A stretch of 33,743 bases of DNA from Syntrophales bacterium (GCA_028718565.1 JAQULO010000015.1:1-33743); one strand, 5' to 3'. Positions 15,537 through 24,613 are shown, counted from the stretch's first letter. The notes: generated by a model from the sequence alone, not told the origin. Numbers and translations: made by a program.

Positions 15537-17434
15537 TATTTTCCCAAGCCCAACCCTAACTTGGCCACTGCCTCCTTGATACCGACGAGAACGGACGGGT
15601 CTTCGATTGTTGAGGGGATGGTATACTCTTCGCCATTGGCTATCTTGCGCATGGTTGACCTCAGTATCTTACCGGAGCGGGTCTTGGGAAGGGCACTGAC
15701 GATGGCGCACTGCTTAAAGCAGGCAACGGCCCCAATATCCGCCCTCACCATCTGTATCAGTTCCTTGACGATTTCATCCGGGTCAGTATCAATCCCGGCC
15801 TTCAGAACGGCAAAGCCGGCAGGAACCTGGCCCTTGAGCTGCTCGTTTGCTCCGAGAACGGCGCATTCCGCCACAGCCTTGTGTTTTGCAACCACCTCCT
15901 CCATGGCGCCGGTGGAGAGCCGATGACCCGCGACATTGATGACATCATCGATACGTCCCATGATGAAGAGATACCCGTCTTCGTCTATATAGCCTCCGTC
16001 GCCGGTCACATAGAACCCCGGTATTTCGGTTACATATTCAAGAAATCGCTTATCGTCCTTCCATAGGGTCGGCAGGCATCCCGGGGGGAGGGGAAGCTTG
16101 ATTGCTATGGTGCCGTCTACACCGGCCGGGAGCGCGTTACCCTCGGGATCGACGACTTGCACGTTATAGCCGGGGACGGCCTTTGTGGGAGAACCCGCCT
16201 TGACGGGAAAAGGCTCAATGCCCATGCAGTTCGCGGCAATACCCCACCCCGTTTCCGTCTGCCACCAGTGATCGATAACCGGTATCTTCAGCATGCCGGA
16301 TGCCCAATGGTAGGTGTCGGGATCGAGCCGTTCTCCGGCGAGAAAGAGGTACCGCAGGGACCCGATATCATATTTCTTCAGGTATTCAGCGTTCGGGTCT
16401 TCCTTCTTGATGGCGCGGAACGCCGTCGGGGCCGTAAACAGTATGGAAACGCCATGCTGGGAGATCACACGCCAGAAGGCTCCCGGGTCAGGCGTTCCAA
16501 CCGGTTTCCCCTCGTATACGATCGTTGTGCAGCCTGCCAGAAGGGGGGCGTACACGATGTATGAGTGACCGACAACCCATCCCACATCGGATGCTGCCCA
16601 AAACACCTCACCCGGCTGTGCGCCATACAGGTATTTCATAGACCATTTCAGGGCGACGGCATGGCCGCCGTTGTCGCGCATGACCCCCTTCGGTTTGCCG
16701 GTTGTTCCAGACGTGTAGAGAATGTACAGGGGATCTGTCGCCGCTACCGCAACGCAGCCCGCCGACTTTGCCTTGCTCATCAGGGTTTCCCCGTCAAAGT
16801 CGCGACCCGGGATAAGATGGGCTTCAACCTGGGAACGCTGGAAGATAACGCACTTCTCCGGTTTGTGACCGGCTATCCTGATTGCCTCGTCCAGGAGCGG
16901 TTTGTAGGGAATGACCTTTTTCCCTTCAACGCCGCAGGACGCGGAGACAATAACCTTCGGCTTCGCATCGTCGATGCGGATTGCCAGCTCGTTAGGTGCA
17001 AAACCTCCGAATACCACGGAATGCACGGCACCTATCCTCGCACAAGCGAGCATAGCAACCGGGGCTTCCGGGATCATGGGCATATAGATGATAACCGTGT
17101 CCCCCTTCGATACGCCAAGGTCTCTCAGGGCGCCCGCAAATTTTGAGACTTTCTCGAGGAGCTCACCGTAGGTTATCTTCCTCACGGTGTCTGTTACCGG
17201 ACTGTCATAGATTATGGCCGTCTGGTTCCCCCGGCCGTTCTGTACATGATAATCCACCGCATTGTAACAAGTGTTCAGCATTCCCCCGACAAACCACCGG
17301 TAAAATGGCTTATTGGTGTCGTCCAATACCGTGTCCCACTTTTTCTCCCACTGTACCGCCTCAGCAACCTCTCCCCAGAACTCGTTGGGTTGGTTGATAG
17401 AGCGGCCATAGATTTCAGAATAATCAGCTGTCAT
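15536..17434 (-). CDS. prpE: AMP-forming propionyl-/acetyl-CoA synthetase
   Basis: A 632-residue adenylate-forming enzyme that turns a short-chain acid, ATP and CoA into acyl-CoA, AMP and pyrophosphate. The N-terminal acetyl-CoA synthetase domain is seen in YGRSINQPNEFWGEVAEAV and NTCYNAVDYHV. The P-loop-like motif is YTSGTTGKPKGVMRDNGGHA, followed by VFWAASDVGWVVGHSYIVYA and DHWWQTETGWGI. The hinge and C-terminal lid are YVTGDGGYIDEDGYLFIMGR and KTRSGKILRSTMRKIANGE, where the lysine before ILR is the catalytic and acetylation-prone one. The overall character (GHSYIVYAPLL, YEGKPVGTPDPGAFWR) is closer to PrpE than to Acs, but the substrate cannot be fixed from sequence alone. The downstream ATP-grasp gene overlaps by one base. 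Confidence 0.88.
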   Translation of the reverse strand: MTADYSEIYGRSINQPNEFWGEVAEAVQWEKKWDTVLDDTNKPFYRWFVGGMLNTCYNAVDYHVQNGRGNQTAIIYDSPVTDTVRKITYGELLEKVSKFAGALRDLGVSKGDTVIIYMPMIPEAPVAMLACARIGAVHSVVFGGFAPNELAIRIDDAKPKVIVSASCGVEGKKVIPYKPLLDEAIRIAGHKPEKCVIFQRSQVEAHLIPGRDFDGETLMSKAKSAGCVAVAATDPLYILYTSGTTGKPKGVMRDNGGHAVALKWSMKYLYGAQPGEVFWAASDVGWVVGHSYIVYAPLLAGCTTIVYEGKPVGTPDPGAFWRVISQHGVSILFTAPTAFRAIKKEDPNAEYLKKYDIGSLRYLFLAGERLDPDTYHWASGMLKIPVIDHWWQTETGWGIAANCMGIEPFPVKAGSPTKAVPGYNVQVVDPEGNALPAGVDGTIAIKLPLPPGCLPTLWKDDKRFLEYVTEIPGFYVTGDGGYIDEDGYLFIMGRIDDVINVAGHRLSTGAMEEVVAKHKAVAECAVLGANEQLKGQVPAGFAVLKAGIDTDPDEIVKELIQMVRADIGAVACFKQCAIVSALPKTRSGKILRSTMRKIANGEEYTIPSTIEDPSVLVGIKEAVAKLGLGLGK

Positions 17435-17857
17435 GTCGTTTTCTTTTCCTTTTCTTATTTGTTTTTGTTTTTCCCCGGTCCATAATCCAATCCGCCCGAC
17501 CCTTATCTCGCCGATAACAATGATTTTTCTGACGCGTTAAGGTGCCAGTCCCGATCGAACCGCCACATCGTTAACGTTTTCGGATATTGACCACCTGAAT
17601 GTAGCGAGGCCCTCATAGCACTTTTCACGGGACGTATGCAAGAAAAAAGGACAATTCGGAGGTGATAGACCATGCCGCGCAGTTACCCTGCTATTCGAGC
17701 GGTGTCATATGTCGTTGTTTCCATGCTTACACATCACCTTCCAGCTTGTCTACACCCGGTACCCGGTGAATGGATAGTGAAAATAGAGACAGATCCAATA
17801 CCCGAAACAGATGTGCTGGGGGCTGGTTTGTGTAACACCTCTAATCTTGGAGAGTTT
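17435..17857. other. Intergenic region between prpE and the aldolase gene
   Basis: About 420 bp lie between the start of the synthetase gene and the stop of the aldolase gene, both on the minus strand. It must hold the synthetase promoter, but I cannot identify convincing boxes. On the plus strand a near-ideal ribosome binding site, GGAGGTGAT, precedes ATG 17672. The frame it opens (97 codons) runs into the aldolase gene in antisense and is of doubtful reality. Nothing else is recognisable. Confidence 0.5.
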
Positions 17858-19252
17858 CTATTTTTTCAATGCCTGCGGAATTTCCAGAGGGACATCAACC
17901 TGTTTCACAAATCTATCCATAATACCTCTGGTGCCGGACAGTTTGAGTCTGTCGAACAGGAATGAAAGCTTGCCTTCCAGTTCCTCCCCGATTGCCTCCA
18001 GAACATCGGGGGTGAGATTCCACGTAGCCTGCTTGAAGTGGCCGAATCCCTTTTTCCTGGTCTTGTAGATGAACTGCTCGTTAGTGTCGCTTCCCTTCTT
18101 TTCACCCTTCAGGTCCGTATTGATGTACGCGTATATCCTGTCTCTCAGATCTGCGGGGAAGTGGGGGCTGTCATATATGATATTCTGGAATCCTGTCGCC
18201 AGATGTATCTCCGATGTCTGTGTTCCCGGGAACCGGTCGAATGCCTCATCGGGGAGGGTTGATGCGCCGTGCTGAACCGCTCCCGACAGTCCGTATCTGG
18301 ATTTTGCCACACGAGAGATCTCTTCCAGGACTGCAAAATCTATCTTCGCCTCCGCAATCGAACCGTCAGGCAGGGGAACGCCCCCGTGGGTTGTTCCCGT
18401 CTGGATACTGATCTTGCTGATTCCCTTCAACCCTTTTCCCTCCTCGCGGAGCTTTTCGAGGTAGCCGTCCATGAAGGCGATAAATTCCTCTGCCGTGGTG
18501 TTCTTGTTCCCTATCTCTCCTATCTCTCCTCCTATCGATACGGTCACACCCGCCGGTTCTGTCTGCCGTATCAGGGTCGTTATATCCGCAGTTATGGTAT
18601 AGTTCACCTCCTGCTGCTCGCGGATGGTGGGTTTGCTCAAGTCGGCGGTGGTGGAGGCATCGATGTCGATGTTATAAAATCCCGCCTCGATTGCTTCCCG
18701 TATCAGTGATTTCAGCGCCTGGATCTCCGTATCCGGTGCGTCGCTGTACTTCTTTGCGTTGACTTGGAAGTGGTCACCCTGCAGGAAGAGGGGGGCCGTG
18801 TAGCCGGTTTTTATGGCGGCGGCGGTTATCACGGCGGTATATTCCGAAGGACGTTGATCTGTGTACCCGATTTCCGAACGTGCGATTTCAAAGATAACGG
18901 GCCCGACGTCGGCTTTCATGGCGGCTCGGAATATCGCCTGGGAGCTGTGATAGGTGATCCCGCGCAGGTTGATGGCGGGTACAGTGAACCCCGAGACGGC
19001 GCCGCTTCCCATCGCCTCGTACAGAGCCTGGATCGATGAGGCCATGCATCCCAATCGTGCGCCGGCCCTCCGGATTAGCCACCGTGCGGATGTTTTTACC
19101 GCACTGTCGGGGCTGAATACAGCGGAATATACCAAGTCGTCAATCAGAGTGTCCCGCAGGCGTTTCTTGTCCGATACGATGACGTCTTCCCCGTCGATTG
19201 TCAACACACCAGTGATGCTGCGCTTCAGTTGGTCGATAGTTTGGTAAATCAT
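17858..19252 (-). CDS. fba: Class II fructose-bisphosphate aldolase
   Basis: I choose ATG 19252, six bases after GAGGGAT; an in-frame ATG at 19282 has no ribosome binding site. The 464-residue product is a zinc-dependent class II aldolase of the longer type, which joins or splits dihydroxyacetone phosphate and glyceraldehyde 3-phosphate. Metal and catalytic motifs are FLQGDHFQ (Asp-His), YNIDIDAST, VSIGGEIGEIGNKNT, TGTTHGGVPLPDG and AVQHGASTLPDEAF. The C-terminal tail after residue 390 (GFGHFKQATWNL) is typical of the longer forms. It lies about 50 bp downstream of fructose-1,6-bisphosphatase on the same strand, so the pair catalyses two consecutive gluconeogenic steps. Confidence 0.93.
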   Translation of the reverse strand: MIYQTIDQLKRSITGVLTIDGEDVIVSDKKRLRDTLIDDLVYSAVFSPDSAVKTSARWLIRRAGARLGCMASSIQALYEAMGSGAVSGFTVPAINLRGITYHSSQAIFRAAMKADVGPVIFEIARSEIGYTDQRPSEYTAVITAAAIKTGYTAPLFLQGDHFQVNAKKYSDAPDTEIQALKSLIREAIEAGFYNIDIDASTTADLSKPTIREQQEVNYTITADITTLIRQTEPAGVTVSIGGEIGEIGNKNTTAEEFIAFMDGYLEKLREEGKGLKGISKISIQTGTTHGGVPLPDGSIAEAKIDFAVLEEISRVAKSRYGLSGAVQHGASTLPDEAFDRFPGTQTSEIHLATGFQNIIYDSPHFPADLRDRIYAYINTDLKGEKKGSDTNEQFIYKTRKKGFGHFKQATWNLTPDVLEAIGEELEGKLSFLFDRLKLSGTRGIMDRFVKQVDVPLEIPQALKK

Positions 19253-19303
19253 GACAGATCCCTCTATAAACAAGTTCGGCATATATTGTGTTGGGATAAC
19301 AAA

Positions 19304-20239
19304 TCAATCCCCCAGGAATGCTTTCGCCTTCTCAACTTCGTACTTGCTCCCAATATAGACAGGACAGCGTTGATCAAGGGCTTTCGGTTGTATCGAAAGG
19401 ATGCGTTGTCTTCCATCCGTGGCCATCCCTCCGGCCTGTTCCATAAGAAAGGCCATGGGCTGAAGCTCGAAGATGAGGCGCAGCTTGCCATTTGGGTGAC
19501 TTTTCAGCGTCGGGTATGTAAAGATGCCCCCCTTCTTTATCAGGATCTGGTTGATATCCGGGACAAATCCTCCACTGTACCGCAGCTTGTATCCTTCACT
19601 TTCCAGATATCGTATGTAGTCGAGGTGTCCCTGTGTCCAGTCCCTTCTCAGGCCTCCGATGCTGTATATATCTCCCCTTTCCCCGAGGGTTATGTTCTCT
19701 TCGGAAAGCACGTACTCCCCCTCTCTATTGAGGACAAATTCATGAGTTCCATTGCCGGCCGAATAGATCATTGTGATCAAAGGTCCGTACGTTATATACA
19801 TCGCGGCTACGAGACTTTTATCACCCCCCGTTAGAATTGATTCCCTGTGGATAGCGATAATGGTCCCGATGGCGAGATTAGTGTTTACCAGAGAGGAGCC
19901 GTCCAGAGGATCAGCAGTTACGATGTACTTCCCTTTTCCCCCACCAATTTGGATTATGGAATCCCTCTCCTCCGAGGCATAATGGCTGACGAAGCCTGAG
20001 AACTCGAGCTGATGTTTGATGATTTGGTCGGAACTCATATCCAGGGCGAGTTGTTCTTCCCCGTAGATGTTTTCAAGACCGGCCAGCTTCCGGTTGGATT
20101 CCTGGATTTTGGAGGATATATATTTACCCGTTACGGCTATCTGCCAGATAAGCCTGCGCAGATCCACTTCAATGCCGGCTATCCACATGTGCCGTCTCAG
20201 ATCGATGAAATGCTTGGTGGCATCAGATATGTTTTCCAT
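19304..20239 (-). CDS. fbp: Class 1 fructose-1,6-bisphosphatase
   Basis: The 311-residue product removes the 1-phosphate of fructose 1,6-bisphosphate, the committed step of gluconeogenesis. Diagnostic motifs are ASEERD (residues 88-93, metal-binding Glu), ADPLDGSSLVNTNLAIGTI (from 109, the metal and phosphate site shared by the inositol phosphatase superfamily), and YIRYLESEGYKLRYSGGFV with the Tyr/Arg residues of the substrate site. FELQPMAFLMEQAGGMATDG near residue 260 holds the last metal-binding Glu. GAGAGGACTATC precedes the ATG. It is the first gene of the fbp-fba pair; no promoter stands out in the 237 bp upstream, which otherwise show nothing I recognise. Confidence 0.95.
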   Translation of the reverse strand: MENISDATKHFIDLRRHMWIAGIEVDLRRLIWQIAVTGKYISSKIQESNRKLAGLENIYGEEQLALDMSSDQIIKHQLEFSGFVSHYASEERDSIIQIGGGKGKYIVTADPLDGSSLVNTNLAIGTIIAIHRESILTGGDKSLVAAMYITYGPLITMIYSAGNGTHEFVLNREGEYVLSEENITLGERGDIYSIGGLRRDWTQGHLDYIRYLESEGYKLRYSGGFVPDINQILIKKGGIFTYPTLKSHPNGKLRLIFELQPMAFLMEQAGGMATDGRQRILSIQPKALDQRCPVYIGSKYEVEKAKAFLGD

Positions 20240-20476
20240 GATAGTCCTCTCTGAAATACTCGTCCGAGATTTCTAACAGGGAGACTCGTTTTATACAAGT
20301 GTTTTTTAGGGGATTGGCCGTCATATTCCCACGGTAAGGGGCATATCCGCTACAATCCCGGCATCGGGTAAGGAGATGTACAGCAAAGAGAGATACGCAC
20401 GATACCAAGGTATATTAAACCAACCATAACATTTTGCGGTGTGGCGTCCCCGTTCGACCGGCGACACAGATACCTC

Positions 20477-21283
20477 TTATTCTCCCGTGAAGTTCGGTTT
20501 CCGTTTCTCGGCAAAGGCCTTCATTGATTCCAAGCAATCCTTCGATGTGAGGAGAACCATGTTTTTGTGCACCGCCAGTTCTATCCCTTCACGGACTGTG
20601 GCTGTTCGGCTGTAGTTCAAGACTTCCTTGGTGTTCTGAACCCCCAAGGGAGCGCTCTCCTTGATTTCCTCGGCCAGTTTCATCGCTCCGGCCATCAATG
20701 CCCCCTGATCCGGGTAGACATCGATAACCAGTCCCATCCTCTCAACCTCTCTGGCCGTGAAGAACCGTCCCGTGTAGGCCATCTGCCGTGTGAAGGCCTG
20801 GCCGATGATGTAGGGGAGCCGCTGTAGAACGCCCATATCGGCGACGATGCCGATCCGCGCTTCGCGGAGGGAGAATGTCGCGTCTTCGGTGCAGAGGCGC
20901 AGATCGCATGACGAAATGATGTCGAGACCGCCACCTACGCACATCCCGTGGACGGCTGCAATGACCGGCTTTTTGCACTCTTCGATGACATGGCAGCAGT
21001 CGAACAGGACCCGGTTCTCTATAGGGAAATTGAGCATGTCCTTCGGCCTTCCTCCGAACAAACCATGCGACATGGCGTCTTCCAGATCAAGTCCTGCTGA
21101 AAAGAGTCGGGCATTGCTCTTCAGGATAATGACCCACACATCGCTCATCGAGCCGAGTTCGGTGAATACCTGGACAATCTCCTTTGCGAAAGCGAGACTG
21201 AGGGTGTTGAGTTTCTCCGTCCTGTTCAGCGCCACCGTTGCAACGTGATCCTCTATCGTTACTTCAATCCATTGATAGTCCAT
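20477..21283 (-). CDS. Enoyl-CoA hydratase/isomerase family, dienoyl-CoA isomerase-like
   Basis: I choose ATG 21283 (MDYQWIEVTI), with AAGGG at the right distance, over in-frame ATGs further upstream. The 268-residue crotonase-fold protein acts on CoA esters. The oxyanion-hole segments are FSAGLDL (62-68) and HGMCVGGGLDI (112-122). Asp121, Glu141 and Asp149, spaced 20 and 8 residues apart in GGGLDIISSCD and REARIGIVADMGVLQRLP, coincide with the three acidic residues of ECH1. ECH1 is the Delta3,5-Delta2,4-dienoyl-CoA isomerase of unsaturated fatty acid oxidation. Ordinary enoyl-CoA hydratases lack this pattern. No other beta-oxidation genes flank it. The substrate is an inference and related enzymes act on aromatic or dicarboxylic CoA esters. 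Confidence 0.88.
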   Translation of the reverse strand: MDYQWIEVTIEDHVATVALNRTEKLNTLSLAFAKEIVQVFTELGSMSDVWVIILKSNARLFSAGLDLEDAMSHGLFGGRPKDMLNFPIENRVLFDCCHVIEECKKPVIAAVHGMCVGGGLDIISSCDLRLCTEDATFSLREARIGIVADMGVLQRLPYIIGQAFTRQMAYTGRFFTAREVERMGLVIDVYPDQGALMAGAMKLAEEIKESAPLGVQNTKEVLNYSRTATVREGIELAVHKNMVLLTSKDCLESMKAFAEKRKPNFTGE

Positions 21284-21447
21284 AGTCACCATCCCTTTTG
21301 TTGATATTCGTAGTGCCGGGAGGGTATTACCACCAAAATGGGAAAAATACAATTGGAAGAGGGCGGCATGATGCGCCCCGGTGTGGTCAATGTTGACTGG
21401 AAAAGATACGCGGGGTTGTGGTAGGGTGACACTCGTGAGGATGGATC

Positions 21448-22278
21448 ATGCTGAATATTTCGAAGATCGACTACCGGGGCCTCGACAGACCGGAAATTCT
21501 GAACTTTCTTTTCTACCCGCGCCGGGAGGACGGCTTTCTCAAGCCAGCAGGGGCCGCTTGCGGCATACAGATACCGGTGGACGAGCATGTGACCATCGGC
21601 GCCTGCTTTCACCATGCGCAGACGGCGGCGCCCACGATCCTCTTCTTTCACGGAAACGGCGAGATCGTCGCTGACTACGATGAGATCGGCCCCCTCTATG
21701 TACAAAGGGGGATCAACTTTCTCCCCGTCGATTACCGAGGATACGGCCGTTCCACCGGAACCCCCACGGTAACGGCGATGATGCGCGACAGTCACAGTAT
21801 CTTTGAATACATTCTGGATTGGCTCGCTGAAGGGGGATATACAGGCCCCCTGGCGGTCATGGGGCGGTCACTGGGCAGTGCGTCGGCCCTTGAACTTGCG
21901 GCACAGCATAGGGACCGGATCGCGGGTCTTATTATTGAGAGCGGATTTGCCTACCTTATGCCGCTCCTCCGGTTGATCGGCGTTTCCCTCCTCAGGATGG
22001 GGATCTCCGAAGAGGATGGCTGCCAAAATATTCAAAAGATCAGAACCTTTGACAAACCCACGTTGATCATTCATGCTCAGTTCGACCGGATCATCCCCTT
22101 TAGCGACGGCGAGGCCCTCTACGAAGCCGGGGCGGCCGGAGACAAGCGCCTTCTCATGATCCCCGGAGCCGACCACAATACGATATTCATGAGAGGACTT
22201 CAGGACTACATGGCGGCAATCGGGGATTTTCTCAAACTGATTGCCGGGGAATCAGCCCTTCGCCGATCCTACGGATAG
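21448..22278 (+). CDS. Alpha/beta hydrolase
   Basis: This 276-residue protein has the alpha/beta-hydrolase fold. FFHGNGEIVADY (about 66-77) supplies the oxyanion HGN motif. MGRSLGSASALELA (138-151) contains the nucleophile Ser141 in GRSLG. HAQFDRIIPF gives Asp213, and GADHNTIF gives His243, completing the triad. There is no signal peptide, so it acts in the cytoplasm. A 276-residue single-domain form like this occurs widely with esterase or peptidase-like roles and the substrate is unknown. It has its own position on the plus strand, diverging from the dienoyl-CoA isomerase-like gene; GAGG lies nine bases before the ATG. Confidence 0.9.
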   Translation: MLNISKIDYRGLDRPEILNFLFYPRREDGFLKPAGAACGIQIPVDEHVTIGACFHHAQTAAPTILFFHGNGEIVADYDEIGPLYVQRGINFLPVDYRGYGRSTGTPTVTAMMRDSHSIFEYILDWLAEGGYTGPLAVMGRSLGSASALELAAQHRDRIAGLIIESGFAYLMPLLRLIGVSLLRMGISEEDGCQNIQKIRTFDKPTLIIHAQFDRIIPFSDGEALYEAGAAGDKRLLMIPGADHNTIFMRGLQDYMAAIGDFLKLIAGESALRRSYG

Positions 22279-22533
22279 CAAATCCCGAAACTGCAAATAA
22301 CCTGAGTTTAGCTCACAAAGCAGGAATGGAATAACCACGGTGACGTGACCTTGTGATGTAGTAGCCCCGTGCTGTAAGGCGTAGTCCGGGTGTTTCACAA
22401 CCTGTTTACTTGAAGAAACCGGTCTACTCGACAAGATACCCTGTCCGCAAGGGCGTGGAGGCTCATTGGCAAGCGGGATTTCTGTTGTAAATACAATGTC
22501 TTATAAGAAAGCTGTTTGTGCCTTCGATGGAGC

Positions 22534-23745
22534 CTACATTACCTCCTTCTGGCTCAGATCCACCGCCCGATCTATCTCCGCCTTGAGCGGCGCGGGGAGA
22601 TCGGGGATGTCTACGCTCAGGAATCCTCTCACGATCGTTGCGGTTGCCTCCTCCTCCGTTAGACCGCGTGACATCAAATAGAGAATCTCTTCCTGTGCGA
22701 TCTTGCCGACCGCCGCCTCGTGCGACAGTTCAACGCCGTCAACCATACCTTTCAACTCGGGGATTGCATGCATGACACCCCCATTGAGGATAAGGCCGTG
22801 ACATTCAAGGTGGCCTCTGACTCCCGGGACTTCAGCGACGATATCTCCGCGGGAGATAATATTGCCCCCGTTGGTGATGGCCCGAGAGACGATCTCCGCG
22901 CGCGTGTCCTTTGCCCTGAGATATATCCGTCCTCCCACATCCAGCTCCGAACCGGGGCTCCCGACAAGGAGGCTGTAGGAACGGGCCACGGCCCCTTTTC
23001 CCACAAGATATATTGTCGGGTACGACTGGACGGACTTGACCGGTTTCATTGAGATGTAATTGCTGAGGAAGAGGCCGCCCTTTTCGACTATTCCCACGGA
23101 CCGGGGCCGCACCACCACGTCCTCCGCCCAGTGATGAATCATGGAAAAGCTCAGCTTAGCGTTCTTCTTCACATAAAATTCCGAGATCCCGACGTGAAGG
23201 CCCCGCGTCACATGCGAGGCGCTCGCGCAACCGGAGATGATGTGCAGTTCCGAATCCTCTTCGGCTATGATGATATTGTGAACATTCTGATTGAACCCCT
23301 CCTTGTCAAGGTAGAGGCATGCCTGTGCAGGGAGAGTGATCTTTTTTCCCGGAAGAGCCCGGATCACGTAGCCGTTCTGTAGATCGAGGCGGGCTTGTGC
23401 CGTATACTTGTCCGTATCCACAGACGCCAACTTCCAGTAATACTCCTGTATCCAATCCATCTCTTTGAGTGCCTTCCTGATGGGAATGATCTCCAGGCCG
23501 TCCTGATATGAACCGGAGTGAATAGCGAAGGCATCCTTCTGGATGTAAGTACCGGATCTCTCCTTCTCGCTGATATCAAGCCCGGCAAAGGCCATTTTTT
23601 CTTTGTCTGCCTCAGGCATCAAATTCAGATTTTTCACATCGACATGCGTGGGGGATTCGAGAGAATAGGCGTCCAAATCTACGTCCGGTCCGATCGCCGC
23701 CTTTTTATCCTTTGCCTCGTGGGCCCTGTCGTCTAAGCTGCGCAT
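22534..23745 (-). CDS. SufB/SufD-family Fe-S cluster assembly protein
   Basis: The start is ATG 23745, eight bases after AAGGAG; a GTG at 23754 is in frame but sits on that ribosome binding site. The 403-residue product is the scaffold partner of the SufC ATPase. The beta-helix core is visible in NVHNIIIAEEDSELHIISGC, KLSFSMIHHWAED, and GGRIYLRAKDTRAEIVSRAI. The characteristic C-terminal helical part is HLECHGLILNGGVMHAIPEL and AIGKIAQEEILYL-type sequence (here AVGKIAQEEILYLMSRGLTE). The compact form with only SufB/D and SufC is typical of strict anaerobes and archaea. The gene overlaps the sufC 3' end by 13 bp, so the two are translated together. Confidence 0.92.
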   Translation of the reverse strand: MRSLDDRAHEAKDKKAAIGPDVDLDAYSLESPTHVDVKNLNLMPEADKEKMAFAGLDISEKERSGTYIQKDAFAIHSGSYQDGLEIIPIRKALKEMDWIQEYYWKLASVDTDKYTAQARLDLQNGYVIRALPGKKITLPAQACLYLDKEGFNQNVHNIIIAEEDSELHIISGCASASHVTRGLHVGISEFYVKKNAKLSFSMIHHWAEDVVVRPRSVGIVEKGGLFLSNYISMKPVKSVQSYPTIYLVGKGAVARSYSLLVGSPGSELDVGGRIYLRAKDTRAEIVSRAITNGGNIISRGDIVAEVPGVRGHLECHGLILNGGVMHAIPELKGMVDGVELSHEAAVGKIAQEEILYLMSRGLTEEEATATIVRGFLSVDIPDLPAPLKAEIDRAVDLSQKEVM

Positions 23746-24578
23746 CGTGCACACTCCTTGTATCCCACCTTCCGGATCTGCTTGAATATCTCTGCCGGAT
23801 GACCCTTCCCAGCTATCACGCCATTGTAGAGGACCAGTCCCTTGTCCGCCGTCACATAATCGAGGATAAACCCCGTATGCGTGATAATAAGGCCTATCTT
23901 CGTCCGGGTCATGCCCGGTTGCCCCGCCGTTTTAAAGGGAGTTTCCCCTTTAGACGATTTTGTCGGCTCACAAGATTTAACAGCTTTACAGGGGCCCGCC
24001 GGTTCACACTGTCTTGCAGCACTGCAAGGTTGTTCCCCTGAATCACGCTGCAGGAGAGCATTGATCGTGTTTCCTATCAGGGAAATATTTTCGAGATCAA
24101 CGCCGGATTCGGGTTCGTCAAAGAGCGCCAGATCGGCATCCTGTGCCATCAGTTGCAGTAGTTCGGACCGCTTGATCTCGCCCCCCGAGAACCCCACATT
24201 GATGTCGCGGTCAAGAAAATCCGTAAAGTTCATCTGCTTGGCCAAGGCGTCGACATCGACACCATCGCGCGAGCAGGCCTCAATTATCCGCCTTGTTTTC
24301 AGGCCCTGTATGCTGGGTGGTCGCTGGTAGGACATCCCGATACCGAGCCGAGCCCGGTCGTCGATTGTCATATGCGTAATATCCTCACCCTTGAAGGTGA
24401 TCTTTCCGCCAGTCACCTTATATTGCGGATACCCCATGATAGTCATCAAAAGGGAGGTCTTACCCGATCCGTTCGGCCCGAACAGGATATGTGTCTCTCC
24501 GGGGAGGATCTCCAGATCCAAGTGTTTGAGGATCTTCTTGTTGCCCAGTTTCACCTGCAAATCTTCTATCAGTAACAT
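23733..24578 (-). CDS. sufC: SufC ATPase with a Cys-periodic insertion
   Basis: The 281-residue ABC-type ATPase drives iron-sulfur cluster assembly with the SufB/D partner. Walker A is GPNGSGKT (34-41), the Q-loop region SYQRPPS, the signature FSGGE (130-134), Walker B LALFDEPESG (150-159) and the H-loop ITHTG (His234). The ending GYKECARC with two Cys is common in anaerobe-type SufC. Between Walker B and the H-loop (about residues 180-226, nucleotides 23901-24041) lies an insertion of some 45 residues absent from usual SufC. It has Cys185, Cys191, Cys197 and Cys203 exactly six residues apart. The rest of the protein is normal, so the insertion sits in a surface loop. GGAGAAGG precedes the ATG. 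Confidence 0.93.
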   Translation of the reverse strand: MLLIEDLQVKLGNKKILKHLDLEILPGETHILFGPNGSGKTSLLMTIMGYPQYKVTGGKITFKGEDITHMTIDDRARLGIGMSYQRPPSIQGLKTRRIIEACSRDGVDVDALAKQMNFTDFLDRDINVGFSGGEIKRSELLQLMAQDADLALFDEPESGVDLENISLIGNTINALLQRDSGEQPCSAARQCEPAGPCKAVKSCEPTKSSKGETPFKTAGQPGMTRTKIGLIITHTGFILDYVTADKGLVLYNGVIAGKGHPAEIFKQIRKVGYKECARCAA

Positions 24579-24613
24579 TCCGCCTTCTCCTTGAAATCGG
24601 GAAATTATCGTGC

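Noticed and set aside
17750-17770. Palindrome CACCCGGTACCCGGTG as a terminator for the aldolase gene
   Set aside because: The symmetry is imperfect and no T-tract follows on the minus strand.
22279-22533. Possible gene remnant or intron end downstream of the alpha/beta hydrolase
   Set aside because: One frame gives a short protein-like phrase ending in a stop, but I recognise no family, no start and no structural RNA motif.
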